Positions 31,939 through 32,545 of a stretch of 32,545 bases of DNA are shown here, piece after piece. How positions within the stretch are numbered: the stretch's first letter is position 1; every line of letters starts with the position of its first letter. The notes under the pieces are model-generated. The model was given only the letters and a program-made list of their open reading frames with translations, was not told where the DNA came from and ran no database searches. Made by a program: the position numbers and the translations under genes. The DNA comes from CAZLBC01 sp964557575 (lineage in GTDB: Bacteria; Planctomycetota; Phycisphaerae; SM23-33), in assembly GCA_964557575.1 (NCBI GenBank), contig CAZLBC010000051.1, positions 1 through 32,545 of the forward strand, read 5' to 3'.

Positions 31939-32545
31939 ATGAGAACACAAAAGGTGTATGTACTGTTGGTTGCCCTGGCTGTCTTCGCGACATACGGTGC
32001 TGCCGGTGCAGCGGCCGATGACCACGAGGACAAGGACAAGAAAAAGGACAAGGATGAGTACAAGCGAAAGGACGATGACCGCACGGGCCACCCCGGATAT
32101 CGCGGTCGTGGTATGCGGGGCCGTTTCGGTCGCGGCGGCGGTCCGTTCGGTCATGGCCGAGGTGCGCTGTCCGGTCGCGGACCCGGTGTAAAGAAAAAGG
32201 AAGACAATGACCACAAGAAGAAGGTCTCGGGACGCCGGTATAGCGAAAGGCGCGGTCATGGCAGGAAGCATTCCGGCGGCCGGGGGATGATGCGCGGGCG
32301 GAGCGACGGTTGTCCCTTCGGCGGCGGCCGGGGGATGATGCGCGGGCGGAGCGGCGGTTGTCCCTTCGGCGGCGGCCGGGGGATGATGCGCGGGCGGAGC
32401 GGCGGCGGTCCCTTCGGTCGCGGCCGGGGGATGATGCGCGGGCGGAGCGACGGTCCTCCCTTCGGCGGCGGCCGGGGGATGATGCGCGGGCGGAGCGACG
32501 GTTGTCCCTTCGGCGGCGGCCGGGGGATGATGCGCGGGCGGAGCG
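31939..32545 (+). CDS. Secreted Arg/Gly-rich tandem-repeat protein, 3' end cut off
   Basis: The frame runs from the ATG at 31939 (after AAGGAA) through the window end: 202 codons are visible and there is no stop. A signal peptide spans about 1-30 (MRTQKVYVLLVALAVFATYG, then AAGAAADD). Residues about 32-50 are a charged Asp/Lys/Glu block (DKDKKKDKDEYKRKDDD), then a Gly/Arg/Phe-rich stretch (RGRGMRGRFGRGGGPFG), another Lys-rich block, and from residue 115 a 16-residue repeat of type RGMMRGRS-[DG]-G-[CGP]-PFG-[GR]-G, five full copies plus part of a sixth. Cysteine occurs in copies 1, 2 and 5. The family is not recognised. A polycation-like surface or matrix protein, metal binder (Met-Met, Cys) or nucleic-acid-binding RGG-like protein are all conceivable. 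The leader upstream may control it. Confidence 0.75.
   Translation, partial: MRTQKVYVLLVALAVFATYGAAGAAADDHEDKDKKKDKDEYKRKDDDRTGHPGYRGRGMRGRFGRGGGPFGHGRGALSGRGPGVKKKEDNDHKKKVSGRRYSERRGHGRKHSGGRGMMRGRSDGCPFGGGRGMMRGRSGGCPFGGGRGMMRGRSGGGPFGRGRGMMRGRSDGPPFGGGRGMMRGRSDGCPFGGGRGMMRGRS
32281..32545 (+). repeat. 48-bp in-frame tandem repeat, five copies plus a partial sixth
   Basis: Units start at 32281, 32329, 32377, 32425, 32473 and 32521 (partial). Each opens with CGGGGGATGATGCGCGGGCG and encodes 16 residues. Copies 1 and 5 are identical over all 48 bases; copy 2 differs by one base (GAC to GGC) and copies 3 and 4 by a few. Synonymous positions are conserved too, so the array expanded recently. 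Degenerate related units lie at 32101-32160. Confidence 0.95.

Noticed and set aside
31768..32271. Minus-strand open frame of 167 codons with hydrophobic runs opposite the RG-rich gene
   Set aside because: It is the antisense of Lys/Asp-rich codons, which read as Leu/Val/Phe. The plus strand has a ribosome site, signal peptide and in-frame repeats.
32281..32545. CRISPR array
   Set aside because: The 48-base units are contiguous without spacers and are in frame within a coding region.

Overview
The window looks like a chromosomal piece from a GC-rich Gram-negative bacterium, most likely a planctomycete (Phycisphaerae-like). The clues are a sigma-70 factor with a planctomycete-type region 2 (ASWAIIKNYARS) behind helix-turn-helix modules, a secreted haem-c-like protein with C-X4-C-H, a BatA-domain/von Willebrand A protein, a very large AsmA/TamB-like protein, lipoproteins with long coiled coils, and a hom / phosphoglycerate-mutase-like / aspartate kinase cluster. 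No phage, CRISPR, defence or transposase gene is visible. The phylum call is inference from protein style, not from a marker gene.

Layout. 1-5973 (+): tRNA-Cys with its promoter, a secreted c-type-cytochrome-like protein, a membrane-anchored protein, a coiled-coil lipoprotein and the sigma factor. 6083-6226: a foldback (MITE-like) repeat. 6227-14306 (-): one co-directional block read hom, ApgM-like mutase (candidate homoserine kinase), lysC, membrane-anchored thermonuclease, coiled-coil lipoprotein, eno, FtsB/DivIC-like protein. 14559-23678 (+): a deleted adenylate-cyclase remnant coupled to a BatA/VWA protein, a FabZ-type dehydratase ended by a second foldback element, a 1200-residue AsmA-like protein, methylthioadenosine phosphorylase and a zinc alcohol dehydrogenase. 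23825-24772 (+): a secreted protein of unknown function. 24810-27594 (-): TPR protein, LsrG/ABM-type small protein and iron alcohol dehydrogenase. 27711-30961 (+): TIM-barrel sugar isomerase/epimerase, an iron alcohol dehydrogenase broken by an internal deletion, and a second zinc alcohol dehydrogenase. 30972-31748 (-): exonuclease III. 31939-end (+): a secreted Arg/Gly-rich protein with 48-bp tandem repeats, cut by the window end and preceded by a foldable leader.

How the genes fit together. LysC and Hom make homoserine from aspartate, and the ApgM-like protein between them is well placed to supply the missing phosphorylation step to threonine. Enolase is glycolytic, and the gene after it resembles the divisome protein that follows eno in many bacteria. 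FabZ and the AsmA-like protein both concern lipids and the outer envelope. The right-hand dehydrogenases, isomerase and LsrG-like protein look like oxidoreductive sugar or polyol catabolism, partly decayed.

Most notable: two foldback elements that each abut a stop codon (one supplying it), the RG-rich 48-bp repeat protein with its candidate switching leader, the HTH-loaded sigma factor, the candidate homoserine kinase, and two genes carrying clean internal deletions. No stretch of more than 300 bases lacks a feature.
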